DNA from: Podochytrium sp. JEL0797
Lineage: Eukaryota; Chytridiomycota; Chytridiomycetes; Chytridiales; Chytriomycetaceae
Assembly: GCA_027596195.1 (NCBI GenBank)
Contig: JADGJG010000818.1
Location: forward strand, 1-12,173
Length of the DNA stretch: 12,173 bases
Reading direction: 5' to 3'
Positions 1-9,753 of this stretch are shown here, piece after piece. Position numbers and translations under genes: made by a program. Each line of letters starts with the position of its first letter. Position 1 is the stretch's first letter. A model generated the notes under the pieces. That model did not search any database and was not told where the DNA came from. It saw only the letters and a program-made list of their open reading frames with translations.

Positions 1-29
1 GCACATTTTACTGTCATATCTATCCCTAG

Positions 30-1751
30 TTTGGCACCTGGTTGTCTCGCGTGCGTGAGTTTGTCGTTTTCGAGCACGGCCCCACCCCACCCCATTTTTT
101 TTTCATAGTGGACCCGTGTTTTTTTCTTCTTTCAGCCAACAACAACTACGACGACGACGAGCCAAACGACTCCTACATCATTGACGAAAACTCGATTCGT
201 CGAAACAAAATCCTCACCGCCACATACGAAATTGGCGGGCCCCATGAACGCATTCTTCCGCAAATCGACACACTCCCATTCATGACGCGACGGATGAGCA
301 TGTTTTCGGAGTACCCTGTTCCGGAGTGTTATGTGGGCTCGTTTGATCGTGTTTGTGTGGATTCGGAGGCGAGGGAGGTAGAGGTGTTAAGGGAGATGGT
401 GGTGGGGGATGTGGGGGGTGAGGGGTTGGTACAGTCGATTCAGGTGAAAATGAGATGACAGTTTCGCCGCACGATTGGATTTGTTTGATCCTCATGAAAG
501 CAAATGCATTTTTTAGAAATCCGTCATCTCCATCTGCAACTCGCAATCGGTGTCCATGATTCCTCTCCGGGTTTTGTCGCGGTTGATGCCAAAGTTAATG
601 GGGTTGTATTCACAGTTGCCTGTTGAGGTGGCTTTGAGGTTGGGGTGGAGGGTGCTGGAGGGGGGTGGAGAGGAGGTGCCCGAGTTTCCGAAACGCGAGT
701 CGAATGTGAGTGTTTCTTTTCGCGTTTTTTTGTGTGTTTTGACACATTGGATCCTCACCACAGGTTTCGGAAACGATGGGGCTTGGAATCTCAATGGCGA
801 TTCGGTATGCGAAACGGTTGATTCCTTCGCTTGATGTTGTCGCGGCCAAACGGGATCTCTTGGAGTTGTTGAATCGCGTTCAGTTCATGTTGCACCCGCA
901 GTCGGTGAATTCTGGGGTTAGGAAGTCAAAGACGGGTTCAAAAGCGGCTCTTGCGGCCGGGGTAGCGCCTAGTTTCTCGGGATTTGACTGGTTCGTTTGG
1001 GTGGTCTCCCGATACTAAAAATAACGGACTGAAACTATTTATTTTTTTCTCCCGTTGCATCTCAGGTTCACGGCTACTGTGTTTATTCTCAACGAGGGAT
1101 CCCTGGACAAATCACTCGAGTTTCTCCACCTGTTCAAAAACTTTTCAGCCTCGTGCTTTGTCTGGCCTGCCCGAGGAGCATACTATTCCGTGTTGTCTTT
1201 GCGAGAAAAGCAGAGTGGCGGAGACGTTTCTGTTAACGATCTTATTCCATTGTCGTATTCGTGTTGCAGTTTTCTCGTCGAGTTGATTTTGGAGGCGGAG
1301 TTGCCGCATATTTTTTCAGCGTTTACGTTGTCGGGGTGTACGCCTTCTCAGGTAACCAGCCCCCAACCTGCATATTTGAATACATCATCTCATTTTTGCC
1401 TCCCTTTCTCGTCAAATTCAGATGTCAACCCGCTGGCTCCGCGAATGCTTCTGGAACGTGCTCGACTTTCCCGAAATCGCAACCTACCTCACTCACACAC
1501 TCGTCCTCGGACCCGATTACTCCATCTACTACTGCATCGCCGTGCTACGACACTTGTCGCGCGCGATCCTGTTGTCCACGCGGATGGGAGAATTGATTGC
1601 GTTTTTGAACGACGCGGCGCAGGTTGGGGAGGTGTTGAAAAGTTTTCGCGTGGATACGAGGGTTGTGGAGTATATGAAAGGGTTGGAGGGGAGGTATCGG
1701 GGGATGGTGTTTGAGGATATGGGGAGGGTGGTCGCGGGTACGAGGGTGTGA
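30..1751 (+). CDS. TBC1D32/Broad-minded-like protein, C-terminal part (5' end outside window)
   Basis: Proposed exons are 30-54, 136-443, 517-705, 764-990, 1066-1351 and 1422-1751. All junctions are GT-AG and keep one frame, giving 454 residues before TGA at 1749-1751. The first visible exon follows an acceptor ending CCCTAG at 29, so the gene starts upstream. The last two exons look like the C-terminal half of a TBC (Rab-GAP-type) domain: an FSAF...GCTPSQ helix, then RWLRECFWNVLDFPEI, then LVLGPDYSIYYCIAVLRHL. This arrangement matches what I remember of TBC1D32 (Broad-minded), a ciliary protein of about 1,250 residues that acts with the CCRK kinase in metazoan cilia. The DWFTATVF block and WPARGAY segment before it also fit. 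The IxxDxxR and YxQ catalytic motifs of active TBC GAPs are not seen, but the region that would carry them is only partly visible. It could be another divergent TBC protein. The 1066 exon uses a weak upstream donor, GTTCGT. Confidence 0.72.
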
Positions 1752-1833
1752 AAACGAACAAACATAAGTTTAACTACTGACGCGAGACAAATTGAAAACA
1801 TAAGAACAGAAAAGAGGGAAACAAAAAACAAAA
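1752..1833. other. 82-bp convergent intergenic gap
   Basis: This gap separates the stop codon of the TBC1D32-like gene from the stop codon of the kinase gene, which is read in the opposite direction. It is A-rich on the + strand, and I find no AATAAA on either strand. Both 3' UTRs must end inside this gap or run into the other gene, so overlapping antisense transcript ends are likely. Confidence 0.6.
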
Positions 1834-3250
1834 TCACGCGGCAGGAGAAGTTGCGCCACCCCCACTTCCATTCGAACTTTCCGAACCCGCCGTTCCATCC
1901 TTTTTAACGTGATGATGAGAATGCATGAGCCGTCCCGCCATCAAAATCACGTTCGCTGCTTTACGGAATTGCTGCTTTGCGTTAAAGTTCTTTTTGACGG
2001 TTGGCAACAAGTCGTGCGTTCTGGTTTGGTGGTCTGCGCAGATCCATTCGTGTTGGAGAGCTTGGGTCGCTGTCATGCGGGTGTCGGGGTTGAGGTCGAG
2101 GAGGCGGGTGATGAAGTTTTTGGCTGGTTGCAAAGAGAGTCAGAATGAGGAATATTTTGGAATGGAAGACAAGAGGGGAAGGTATGAATTTACCACTTGA
2201 AGAAATCATTTCCCAATGTTCTTCGTCAAACTCGAAATCGCCCTTTTTGATTGCCTCGAACAGATCTGGCTGGCTCTCGCCCCAAAATGGGGTATATCCA
2301 CTTAAGAGGATATATGTAATCACGCCAATTGCCCATCTGCGACAGGGGAACCAAATTTTAGCTAAATGGAATCAAGGAATACTCGTTTGCTCACAGGTCG
2401 ACAGGCCTCCCATGGCCTGGAGTTTTCTTGAGCACCTCTGGAGCGACGTAAATTGGTGAACCGCATGTCGTGTGCAAGAAGTGGTCATCGCCAGCCATTT
2501 TCGAGAGTCCAAAGTCAGTGACGGAGATCGGCGAGTCATCCAATTTGGTTTTCATTCTGCAACAACCAAATGATTCAGTTTCCTGACACCCCCCGAACAC
2601 CCTTTCACCACTTACAAGATATTTTCGGGCTTTAGGTCTCGATGTGCGATTCCCAATTTGTGCAGATATTCCATCGCCGACAGGAGCTGCACTACAATCG
2701 CAATGGCATCGTTCTCTGTAAACGTACCCCGCTTCTCAATCTGATCAAACAGTTCGCCGCCCGTCGCCAATTCCATCACGAGATACACTTTCGATTCGGT
2801 TTCGAAATAGTCGGTGAAGCTCGTCAAGTTGGCATGTTTCACTTTCTTGAGCACCTCAATCTCGGATCTGAATTCGCTTTCGACTAGTTTCTTGTTTTTC
2901 TGTGGGGTTTTTGGGGGGGGGTAACGAGCTTGGGGGTGAGGAATTGGTTCCGCCTTTTTGGCTTGATTGAAACGAACCTTGTCGCTGATCTTTGTGGCGA
3001 ATAACGCATTGTCTGACTTCCGTTCGGTGAGGTAAACGACGGCTATGAAAGGAGAAGAGGATTTGATTGGCATGTGTCATGTGTGTCTCGGCGGCGTTTC
3101 AAATTTACCGAACGATCCCTGGCCCAACGTCTTTTTGATCGAATAGATGTCTTCAAATGAGCGGCGATCCTTTGTACTAGGAGTTCCGGCGGGAGAAGGA
3201 GATCCACTCCGCTTGGTTCCCTGCAGCAGATCGGCAATCCGGGAGAACAT
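1834..3250 (-). CDS. Ca2+/calmodulin-dependent protein kinase, CaMKI/CMK class
   Basis: Sense-order exons are 3250-3109, 3042-2978, 2899-2616, 2556-2395, 2336-2194 and 2123-1834, giving 361 aa. An in-frame TGA lies 9 nt before the ATG, so the start is well fixed. Kinase motifs in order: glycine loop GQGSFA (43-48), lysine K65, alpha-C E82, HRDLKPEN with D157, DFG D178, activation-loop LHTTCGSP with a Thr where CaMKK would act, and APE (202-204). Residues 300-330 (DLLPTVKKNFNAKQQFRKA...) match the autoinhibitory/calmodulin-binding tail of CaMKI and fungal CMKs. The end is a His-rich patch and a Ser/Gly tail. The family phosphorylates Ser/Thr in the cytosol when Ca2+-calmodulin relieves autoinhibition. 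The 78-bp intron 2977-2900 is stop-free and in frame; removing it restores the usual spacing between the catalytic Lys and alpha-C. Confidence 0.93.
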
Positions 3251-3339
3251 GCAACCTCAGTCAGCTTTTGCAAAAAAATTTCCGCTTGCCCCCTCCCTTC
3301 CAAGTCAAGTGCGCCAACCGCACCGTCTTATCTTTTTTT
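3251..3339 (-). promoter_or_regulatory. Short promoter/5' UTR of the kinase gene
   Basis: Only 89 bp separate the kinase ATG from the stop codon of the upstream ankyrin gene on the same strand. The span must hold the 3' end of one gene and the start region of the next. On the minus strand it contains AGATAAGA (3333-3326), a match to the WGATAR consensus of GATA factors, and an A/T-rich run at about 3275-3281. No TATA box is evident. Confidence 0.45.
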
Positions 3340-6280
3340 CTAATTACTCTTTGCATAAAAATGTAAAACCCTCTCATGCTGTTTCTCTGTGTGATTGATC
3401 ACTCGTGCTTCCAAGTTCCCCAAAAGCCATTCCAACACTGCCCCACCTTCATTGGATTTACCTCCCGCGAAGGAATCGGGATTGAGCAGCATTGCCTTGA
3501 CAGTGGACGTGGCTTGCAAGAGATGGTGCAGTCTATTTGGATGATGAGAACCAACCAAATAAGGTGGTGAAAATAAAAACCCACACTGTGCGCCTCCGCA
3601 AGAAGCCCACACCTCCTTCAACATTGGCAAATCGACTGGAGGAACCAAAAACTGACAAACATTCACCACAATCGCACCTCCCACCACCAACACAAACAAC
3701 ACACCGACCGGAGTCTTGAGAAGCGTTCTCCACACCACGTCCCACCGATTCGTAAACACTGCCAACGCCAAAATGGCCATTCCCTGAAACAAGCCAGCAA
3801 GACAAAACTGACGCGGATGGTCCAACAGCTTCACGGCCACGTCTCCGTTCCCAAACGCGAGCGCAAACACGACGGGGTTCACGTAAAAGATTTTGTCGTC
3901 TTCCTCGTCCGCAATCGCTTCGGCACCACTGAATGTCGCGAATGTGAGTTTCTTGAAAGTGCGTTTGGCAAATGTGAACCAGTCGGATCCGACCTCGATG
4001 GGAATCCCGGCGTTGATGTCCGCTCCGGCGTCGATGAGCATGTGAATCACGTGTTGCGAGCGTTCTTTGGCACGGATAGCGAGGTGGAGGGGTGAAAGAG
4101 TTGCAGAGGCTGAAATGGGGTAGTAGAGCGCATTGTCGAATTGGATTGTGGGACGATACCCCATAGTGAGGGACCAACCGAATCTCATCACCATCAAGGG
4201 CAAATCGAGAATGATTCGGGCACCCGTTTCCGTTAGACTCATGGTTCTCTTTTGACGTGTCAACACGGGGTGAATGACTTCGGGGTTGCTGGCGAGCAGG
4301 GCTTTGATGCACTCCACGTGGGATCCGTAAGCGGCGAAGCAGAGGCAGGTTCTGTTGTCGGTCGTGCGGTGGTTTGGGTTCGCGCCTTTGGCTATCAGGA
4401 GGTTTAGGATTTGGACGTGGCCTGATTTGGCGGCCATGTGGAGGGGTGTTAGGGAGTAGCGAATTTCTTTGGCGTCCACGGAGGCTCCGTAACTGGTGAG
4501 AACTTCAATTGTTTTCAAAGGGTCCGCTTTCGTGGCCACAGCAGCGTAATGAAGGGCGGTCCACTAACAGTTTTGAAGTAAGAAAGTGCCGGATTAAGCA
4601 AATGAATAAGAGATTCTCACCCCATGTCCGTCCTGAGCATTCGGGTCCGCACGCGGAACAGCACGCTTCAACATTTTCGTAACATTCCGAGCCGCACCCA
4701 AATCATCATCCCCCACTAATGTAACAGCACTTTCCTCACTCCTCTCTAACACAGCACCCACACTCGTTGTGGCCAAAATCTCCTCCTCAAATTCCCCCCC
4801 AACCTCCACCTTCTTCAACTTCAACAAATGCTCCACAGCCTCCCACTTCCCCTTCGTCGCCGCATACATCAACGGCGTCCTCCCCAACGCATCCCGCGCA
4901 TCCACATTAACCCCAATCTCATGCACGAGCATATCAATCATTTCGAGGTTACCGAAACTCGCAGACACGTGGAGCGAATGGATCCCGGAGCTCTTGTCGC
5001 CGTCGGATCCGTCAGACCCGCCTTCAAGGGGAGAATGGGCGAGGGTCGTGCGGGTTTGTAGAAACACGCGGACGAGGTCAATGTCGCTGCGGAAGACGGC
5101 GGATCGGAGGGCGGTTGTGCCTTCGGAGTCGGGGAGGTCGATGCATTCTGGGTAGTTGAGGAGGTGGCGGACGATTTCGGGGCGGCGGGTGTTGGTGGCG
5201 AGCTGTTTTTTTTGGGGGGGGTCCATTGTTTCAAAAAAGTGTGTGCGGCGGGAACAAAGGGGGGAAGTGCAACTCACGCGGAGAGGAGTCCTGCAATGCA
5301 TATCTGTTGAATTGATGTTGGCTCCACTCCGAATCAAAGCGGCGATAAATTCAGGTGACGCGTTCATGGCAGCGAAATGAAGCGGGGACAAACAATGGAA
5401 CTTGACCCGCGAGTTGATGTCCAGCGGTACCGAACGAACGGGAGGCAACTGCATAGATGGAACGAGGACCGATTGTGTGATGGTTGAAACGCGCACAGTT
5501 GTCACCGTGTTTGGGGGTGGGAGGGAGTTGGTGAGAAGTTCCGTGTGGGTGTGTGAAAAGTGCTTTCGTCCTTTTTGTTGGGAGGCCAGGGCGGCCATGG
5601 TGTTTCGATTGAAGCTGTGTGGGTGGGAAGCGGGGTAGGCTTGTTGCATATGCGAACGGTAGCGTAATCGGCGTTGTTCAAAGTTGCGCTGGGCCATGTG
5701 TTCGGTGGTGATGAGTTCCGAAATGTGGTCTGAGAACTCATTATTCAGCCTAGTTGTATCCAAAATGGTTAGAAGAATAACAAATATAAGGAAACTCTTA
5801 CGCGAAGAAATGTAAACAATTCATATCATGATCATCGCTCTGTCCCGAATCGCGTCTCAACAGCGGAGCAGGAGCCACCGGCTGCTGTTGCGCCATGGCC
5901 GCAGGATGCAGTGGAAGCCCGGGGAAATTCAGTCCATTCGCATTGTTACCGATTTGATTGTTTCCGTTTCCACCCACGGCACCACCACCACCGCCAGCGG
6001 CAACCATTTGATCCATCGCATTTTGTTCCTCTTCATCTTCTGCATCCAAGATATCTTGCTCGAAATCGTCGACAAATTCTTCCTCGTCTTGAATATCTTG
6101 ATCGTGTTGTGCGGCGGCCGCATCTTGACCGTGCCATAACGACGCGTCTTGCTCGCGGGCAAGGGGCTCGCGGTGTTCTGGCATCGCGTCCGAGAGAATG
6201 TAGTGCACGATTCTTGCAATCAGGTACGCAGTCATGAACGAGGTCGAAACCATTAAAAGCATGGCCGCAATTGCCCACAT
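3340..6280 (-). CDS. Ankyrin-repeat protein with N-terminal membrane anchor
   Basis: Sense-order exons are 6280-5802, 5749-5278, 5202-4621, 4563-3587 and 3532-3340, giving about 900 aa. Residues 2-28 form a hydrophobic segment typical of a signal anchor. Next come an acidic stretch (about 57-86, rich in Asp/Glu), a Gly/Asn-rich linker (95-118) and a disordered region. About nine ankyrin repeats follow from 278 to 690, with consensus pieces such as SPLHFAA, TPLRLAT, TPLMYAA, TALHYAA, TPLHMAA and SPLHLAI. Two degenerate repeats follow at about 740-795. A second strong hydrophobic stretch (about 796-818, GVLFVLVVGGAIVV) may be another membrane segment. I do not recognise an orthologue; binding of partner proteins at a membrane is only inferred from the repeats. 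Joining the last two exons uses a weak GTGTGG donor and a stop-free 54-bp intron, so an 18-residue alternative insertion is possible. The start ATG has an A-rich leader (ACAAAACAAA). Confidence 0.8.
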
Positions 6281-6291
6281 TTTGTTTTGTA

Positions 6292-6308
6292 TGTGTGTGT
6301 GTGTGTGT
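6292..6308. repeat. (TG)8 microsatellite in the ankyrin gene 5' leader
   Basis: About eight TG units, followed by an imperfect TTGTGCGCGTGTG tail. On the sense strand of the ankyrin gene this is a CA repeat ending about 11 nt before the ATG, so it is probably inside the 5' UTR. Confidence 0.85.
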
Positions 6309-6496
6309 TGTGCGCGTGTGCTTTTTGAACTTGTAACTTGAGGAATCGAGCAGAGGTTCTGGAGACGAAACTGAAAGTTGATTGTGCCTTGCTTTCTTTC
6401 TTTCCCCCAACCTCCCGAATCGCTTTCTTTGTCCTAGCTTCTCCTTTGTCTGCCAATGTAAATCTCACATAAAGGGTAAATCAGAACAATCAATTT

Positions 6497-6524
6497 GTGG
6501 CTTGAGGGTGGCTTGAGGGTGGCT
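6497..6524. repeat. 11-bp tandem repeat, about 2.5 copies
   Basis: The unit GTGGCTTGAGG occurs twice head to tail, followed by a partial third copy (GTGGCT). It lies between the CPSF73 stop and the ankyrin promoter. No function is evident. Confidence 0.8.
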
Positions 6525-6604
6525 CCAGCAGTAGAGACGGGCGTGTATTTTCTTATTCTCTTTGACTAAAAACAAATATAAAAAAAGAAATCTGATCATC
6601 GTAT

Positions 6605-9600
6605 TCATTTCCCCGCCGGCTTCCACGTTTTCGAAATCGGGTCCAACGTCTTTTTGACGCGTCCCGCAATCGAAGAAACGCGACGATGCAATTCATCGGA
6701 ACTCGTTTCAATCACCTGTTACCAAACAATACGCAAGACGGTGAGTGAAAAAAACAAAAGAAAGAAGGAAAATCAATCGAAACTTACAGGTGCCTTCCCC
6801 CTCGCCAACACAATCCCCGCCACATCATTGTCAATCTTGACTTTCCACGACCGCCGCGCAGGCGGCTGTTGCTGCGATTTCTGTTCTGCAACCTCCTCCT
6901 CCGCGTCATCCTTCATTTCATCATCCCCAACACTCTCTTCCCCACCTTTCTTGACCAACTCGACGCCCGATTCGCCAAACTGCTGCTTAAAGAAATGCGT
7001 CACGATCTCTTCAAATTCCGTATCGCTGCCATCGCTGGGGGCCGGGGATGAAGGCGGCGGGACGGATTCTTTGTCCTCGGGTGACGGGTCGGATGAGGAT
7101 GGCTTCTCGGTCGTGGAGGGAATATCGTCTGCTTCTTCTTTTTCCGGGAGATCGTCGTGGTCGTGATCGTGGTCTTCTTCGTCGCCGTGACTGTGTTTGT
7201 GGGCCGACCGGGTGGCTATTCATAAAAACAGATCAGTCAAAGAGTTTGGGTGGTGCGATTTCTTTTTGAATTTGTGCTCCACTCACCCTTGACACTCGCG
7301 GGACTGCTCTCGGCCTGCAACACAATGGCCAATACGGAATCCGCCACCATATCCGTGACACTGTTCCCATCCCACTCCAACAACAGCCGGTTGTTGTCCA
7401 AATCCTTCACTTTGACCGTCCCAAACACCTGAAAAACCAGGTAAGAAAAAAAACTCATTGAAACCCGCAAAAACGGAACAAACCATAAACGCATCATCAT
7501 CCTCCTCCACAGCCGCACAAGGTCCATACATGGCCTCCAAATGCCACCGCACAAGCGACAAGGGTGCGCGCGATGAAATGACGAGACGTTGAGACAGAGT
7601 GGCCGAAACGAGGTCAGTGAACTCGGGCAGGTCCGACGGCTCAATGAGACGGTATGTAAAGTCTTTGCTCACGAGCACGCCTTCCACGCGTGTGTTTTGC
7701 TTCAGCGGGTGTTTGGCGAGGGTTCCCATGGCCTTTTATGAAGGGAGGGAGGAAAGGAAGTGAGTCGGTGGGCCAATGCAAATAAATTCTGGCACAGCAC
7801 TCCTCACCTTGGCCATCTTCTCTCCCTTGAAATACAACTCCACCGCCTCACAATTTTTGGGCGTGAAAATATTTAACACACTCTCACTCTCCTGATACTT
7901 GCTCGCCAACGCGCTCTTCAACCTCCCCATCTGATTCTGCTCGCCATGCACGAGAATCAAATTCTGCGCCCCGACTTCTTCAATAAACTGCGAGTTTTGC
8001 GGGTAATCCACGTGTGCCGAAAACGAAACGTATTCGACCGTGAGGCGGAGCGGGAGTCGCGTGCCGTTAAGGGACATGATTTCTTCGGGTTGCGAGAGGA
8101 TTTGTTTGCCGAGGGTGCCTTCGACGACGTATCCTGGGATGATGACGCCGTTGCGTTTGTCGGGGCACCAGAGTTCGAGGAGTTCGCGGGATTGACCGTT
8201 CTTGGCGGTGAAAGTATGAGTTTTGAATAAGAAAAGCAAACTAAAAAGCACACACACCTGTAGCATCCCTGGACTCGCCATCATCACACACGGACCCACA
8301 TCGTCAAAGTAATTCATACTCTTCAAGTTACTAATATGCTTAAACTGGAACGGATTCTGCCCACTCTTGGTCTGCTGCCGAATCCGCGCATTCATCATAT
8401 TACTAAACGTCTGAAACACCGTCATACACTTCTTGGCCAACGCACTCGCGTAGTAAATCGGCACGTTATGCAGCTCAGGATGCGCCTGCCAGTACTCGTC
8501 GAGAATCAGCAGCAGTTCCTGCGCGCGTCCGAGCGCAAACACGGGGACGAGACAGCGGCCTCCACGGGCCACGATTTGATGGATTGTTTGGGTGAAGATG
8601 GTTTCGCGTTCGATTCGGGAACGGTGGTGTTGTACGCCGTAGGTGGATTCGGCGATGAGGACTTCGGGGATCACGTTGGGGGGTCGTTCGGCGGCCATCA
8701 GGTGACGATCTTCCTCACGCTGGTGGGTGGGGGTGTTGTTTCAATAAGGTGGGAGGGGAAAGGGGGAGGGGCAGGGGTGTTCGATGAAACGCGAAACCAC
8801 AAAAGAGTGTTCGCGATTCAGCCCTCCTCGATTACGTCCGCGATATGATCCCCGCTTTACAGAGAGCCAATTGATCACTCACTCACTCACTCACTCACTC
8901 ACCGAATAATCCCCCGTATACAAGACCCGCACACCCGCAATCTCAATCAAAAACATGGCAGCCCCAAGCACATGACCCGCATTGTACGGCGTAAACTTGA
9001 TGCCCTCGACATCAACCTGCTGGTGAAAATCGATGGTCTCAATCTTGTCGTACGCGCGCAACAGGTCCTTTTCGTCATACAGCATATCATCGACAGCGAG
9101 GTTCGAGACTTTGACGTAATCTGCCAGGAGCCATTTGAAGATGGCCTTTGTGGGATGGGTCATAAAGACGCGGCCTTTGAAGGTTGTTTTCTCCATAAAG
9201 TAGGGGAGGGCGGCAGCGTGGTCGATGTGGAAACTGTGGTTTTTATTTAGCTTTCGCGTGGGATTCGGAGTAAACTCAACTGGGTCAGCAGAAGCACATC
9301 GATGGTTGAAGGATCAATGTTGTCAAAGAAGGGGAGCGCAGCCAGGCCTGAATAGGCGGGGTGGAGCCCGCAGTCGAGCTGGGATGAGTAGGGTTAGCGT
9401 GGTTCGGAGTGGTGTGATTCGGATGATTCGGAGGCTTCCTTACCATGACCGTCTTGTTCTTGTACTCGAGAAGCAGACAGCTACGGCCCACCTCCTGGCC
9501 GGCACCCAGCGGAGTGATGCGCAGAATATCGGCAGCATCCTGGTTTCTCGTTTAGCTGAATTCAAGTTTATTTCGTGTTCAACACCAAGGTCACCTGTGC

Positions 9601-9648
9601 AGCGGCCGTATCGCTGGCTGTCTGTTGTTGCGGAAGGGGGCGTTTCAT
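6605..9648 (-). CDS. YSH1: CPSF73/Ysh1, pre-mRNA 3'-end processing endonuclease
   Basis: Sense-order exons are 9648-9595, 9539-9444, 9378-9281, 9233-8903, 8719-8258, 8200-7808, 7732-7484, 7428-7287, 7215-6788 and 6715-6605, giving 787 aa. Yeast Ysh1 has a similar length; human CPSF73 is shorter. It is the zinc-dependent nuclease of the cleavage and polyadenylation complex in the nucleus. Metallo-beta-lactamase motifs: D52 in LDCGLHP, H83-F-H85-I-D87-H88, H170 in [11 protein letters not shown]191 in YTGD. Beta-CASP motifs: E217 in AESTYG, H410 in FSAHVDY, H432 in LVHGEQN. All expected metal ligands are present, so it should be active. The C-terminal domain is recognisable ([19 protein letters not shown] near 562) and is interrupted by a His/Asp-rich and Pro/Ser-rich acidic insert (about 614-670). 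The ATG follows an A-rich leader; no in-frame stop was seen just upstream, so the start is probable, not proven. Confidence 0.95.
8720..8902 (-). other. CPSF73 intron 4 (183 bp) starting inside a GTGA repeat
   Basis: This intron is two to three times longer than the other CPSF73 introns. The donor follows TATTCG, and the intron opens with seven GTGA units. It ends CCCACCCACCAG. Splicing here joins ...YTGDYS to [11 protein letters not shown], which matches the CPSF73 family without a gap. Confidence 0.88.
8875..8902. repeat. (TCAC)7 tetranucleotide repeat covering a 5' splice site
   Basis: Seven perfect TCAC units on the + strand. On the sense strand of CPSF73 these are GTGA units, giving six overlapping GTGAGT donor sequences spaced 4 nt apart. 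Only the first keeps the CPSF73 frame. Confidence 0.92.
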
Positions 9649-9753
9649 TTTTTGTTTTTTCTTTCGAAGACGTCTTTCAATTTTTTTAGAGAATATACAA
9701 TTCAAGAGCGCGATTCTGGACTACATTATCATACACATTATTTCTTCTGGTGT
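9649..9753. promoter_or_regulatory. Divergent promoter between CPSF73 and the + strand gene
   Basis: The 105 bp between the CPSF73 ATG and the first ATG on the + strand must drive transcription both ways if both starts are right. It is T-rich next to CPSF73 and contains the perfect 10-bp palindrome AAGACGTCTT (9667-9676), with an ACGT core of the kind bound by bZIP factors. A weak ATATAC lies at about 9692. The assignment as a promoter rests on gene orientation. Confidence 0.5.

Larger units (their letters stand above)
6281..6604 (-). other. 324-bp intergenic region, simple repeats only
   Basis: It lies between two minus-strand genes, so it should hold the 3' UTR of the CPSF73 gene and the promoter and 5' UTR of the ankyrin gene. 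I see a dinucleotide repeat next to the ankyrin start, an 11-bp tandem repeat, and an AATAAG at about 6553-6558 on the minus strand that could act as a variant poly(A) signal about 45 nt after the CPSF73 stop. I see no convincing coding sequence or RNA gene. Confidence 0.5.

Noticed and set aside
30..3250. Functional pairing of the Broad-minded-like gene with the adjacent kinase, since Broad-minded works with a kinase (CCRK).
   Set aside because: CCRK is a CDK-family kinase. The neighbour has a CaMK-type catalytic domain and calmodulin-binding tail, and adjacency in a compact genome means little.
3342..3480. An extra intron near the end of the ankyrin gene (GTAAAT at about 3464 on the minus strand to an AG near 3390).
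   Set aside because: The uninterrupted frame reads a plausible helical sequence (AVLEWLLGNLEA) to a stop, so the simpler model was kept; the alternative cannot be excluded.
42..8257. Several introns have a length divisible by three and no in-frame stop (55-135, minus 2977-2900, 5277-5203, 3586-3533, 8257-8201), which might suggest protein-coding or regulated retained introns.
   Set aside because: About 12 of some 30 introns are multiples of three, and 5 of those being stop-free is close to chance for introns of 18-27 codons. Removing each one also restores the family spacing where a family is known.
8875..8902. Tetranucleotide repeat considered as a CRISPR or telomere remnant.
   Set aside because: It is a perfect 4-bp microsatellite with no spacers, and its place at a splice donor explains its position.
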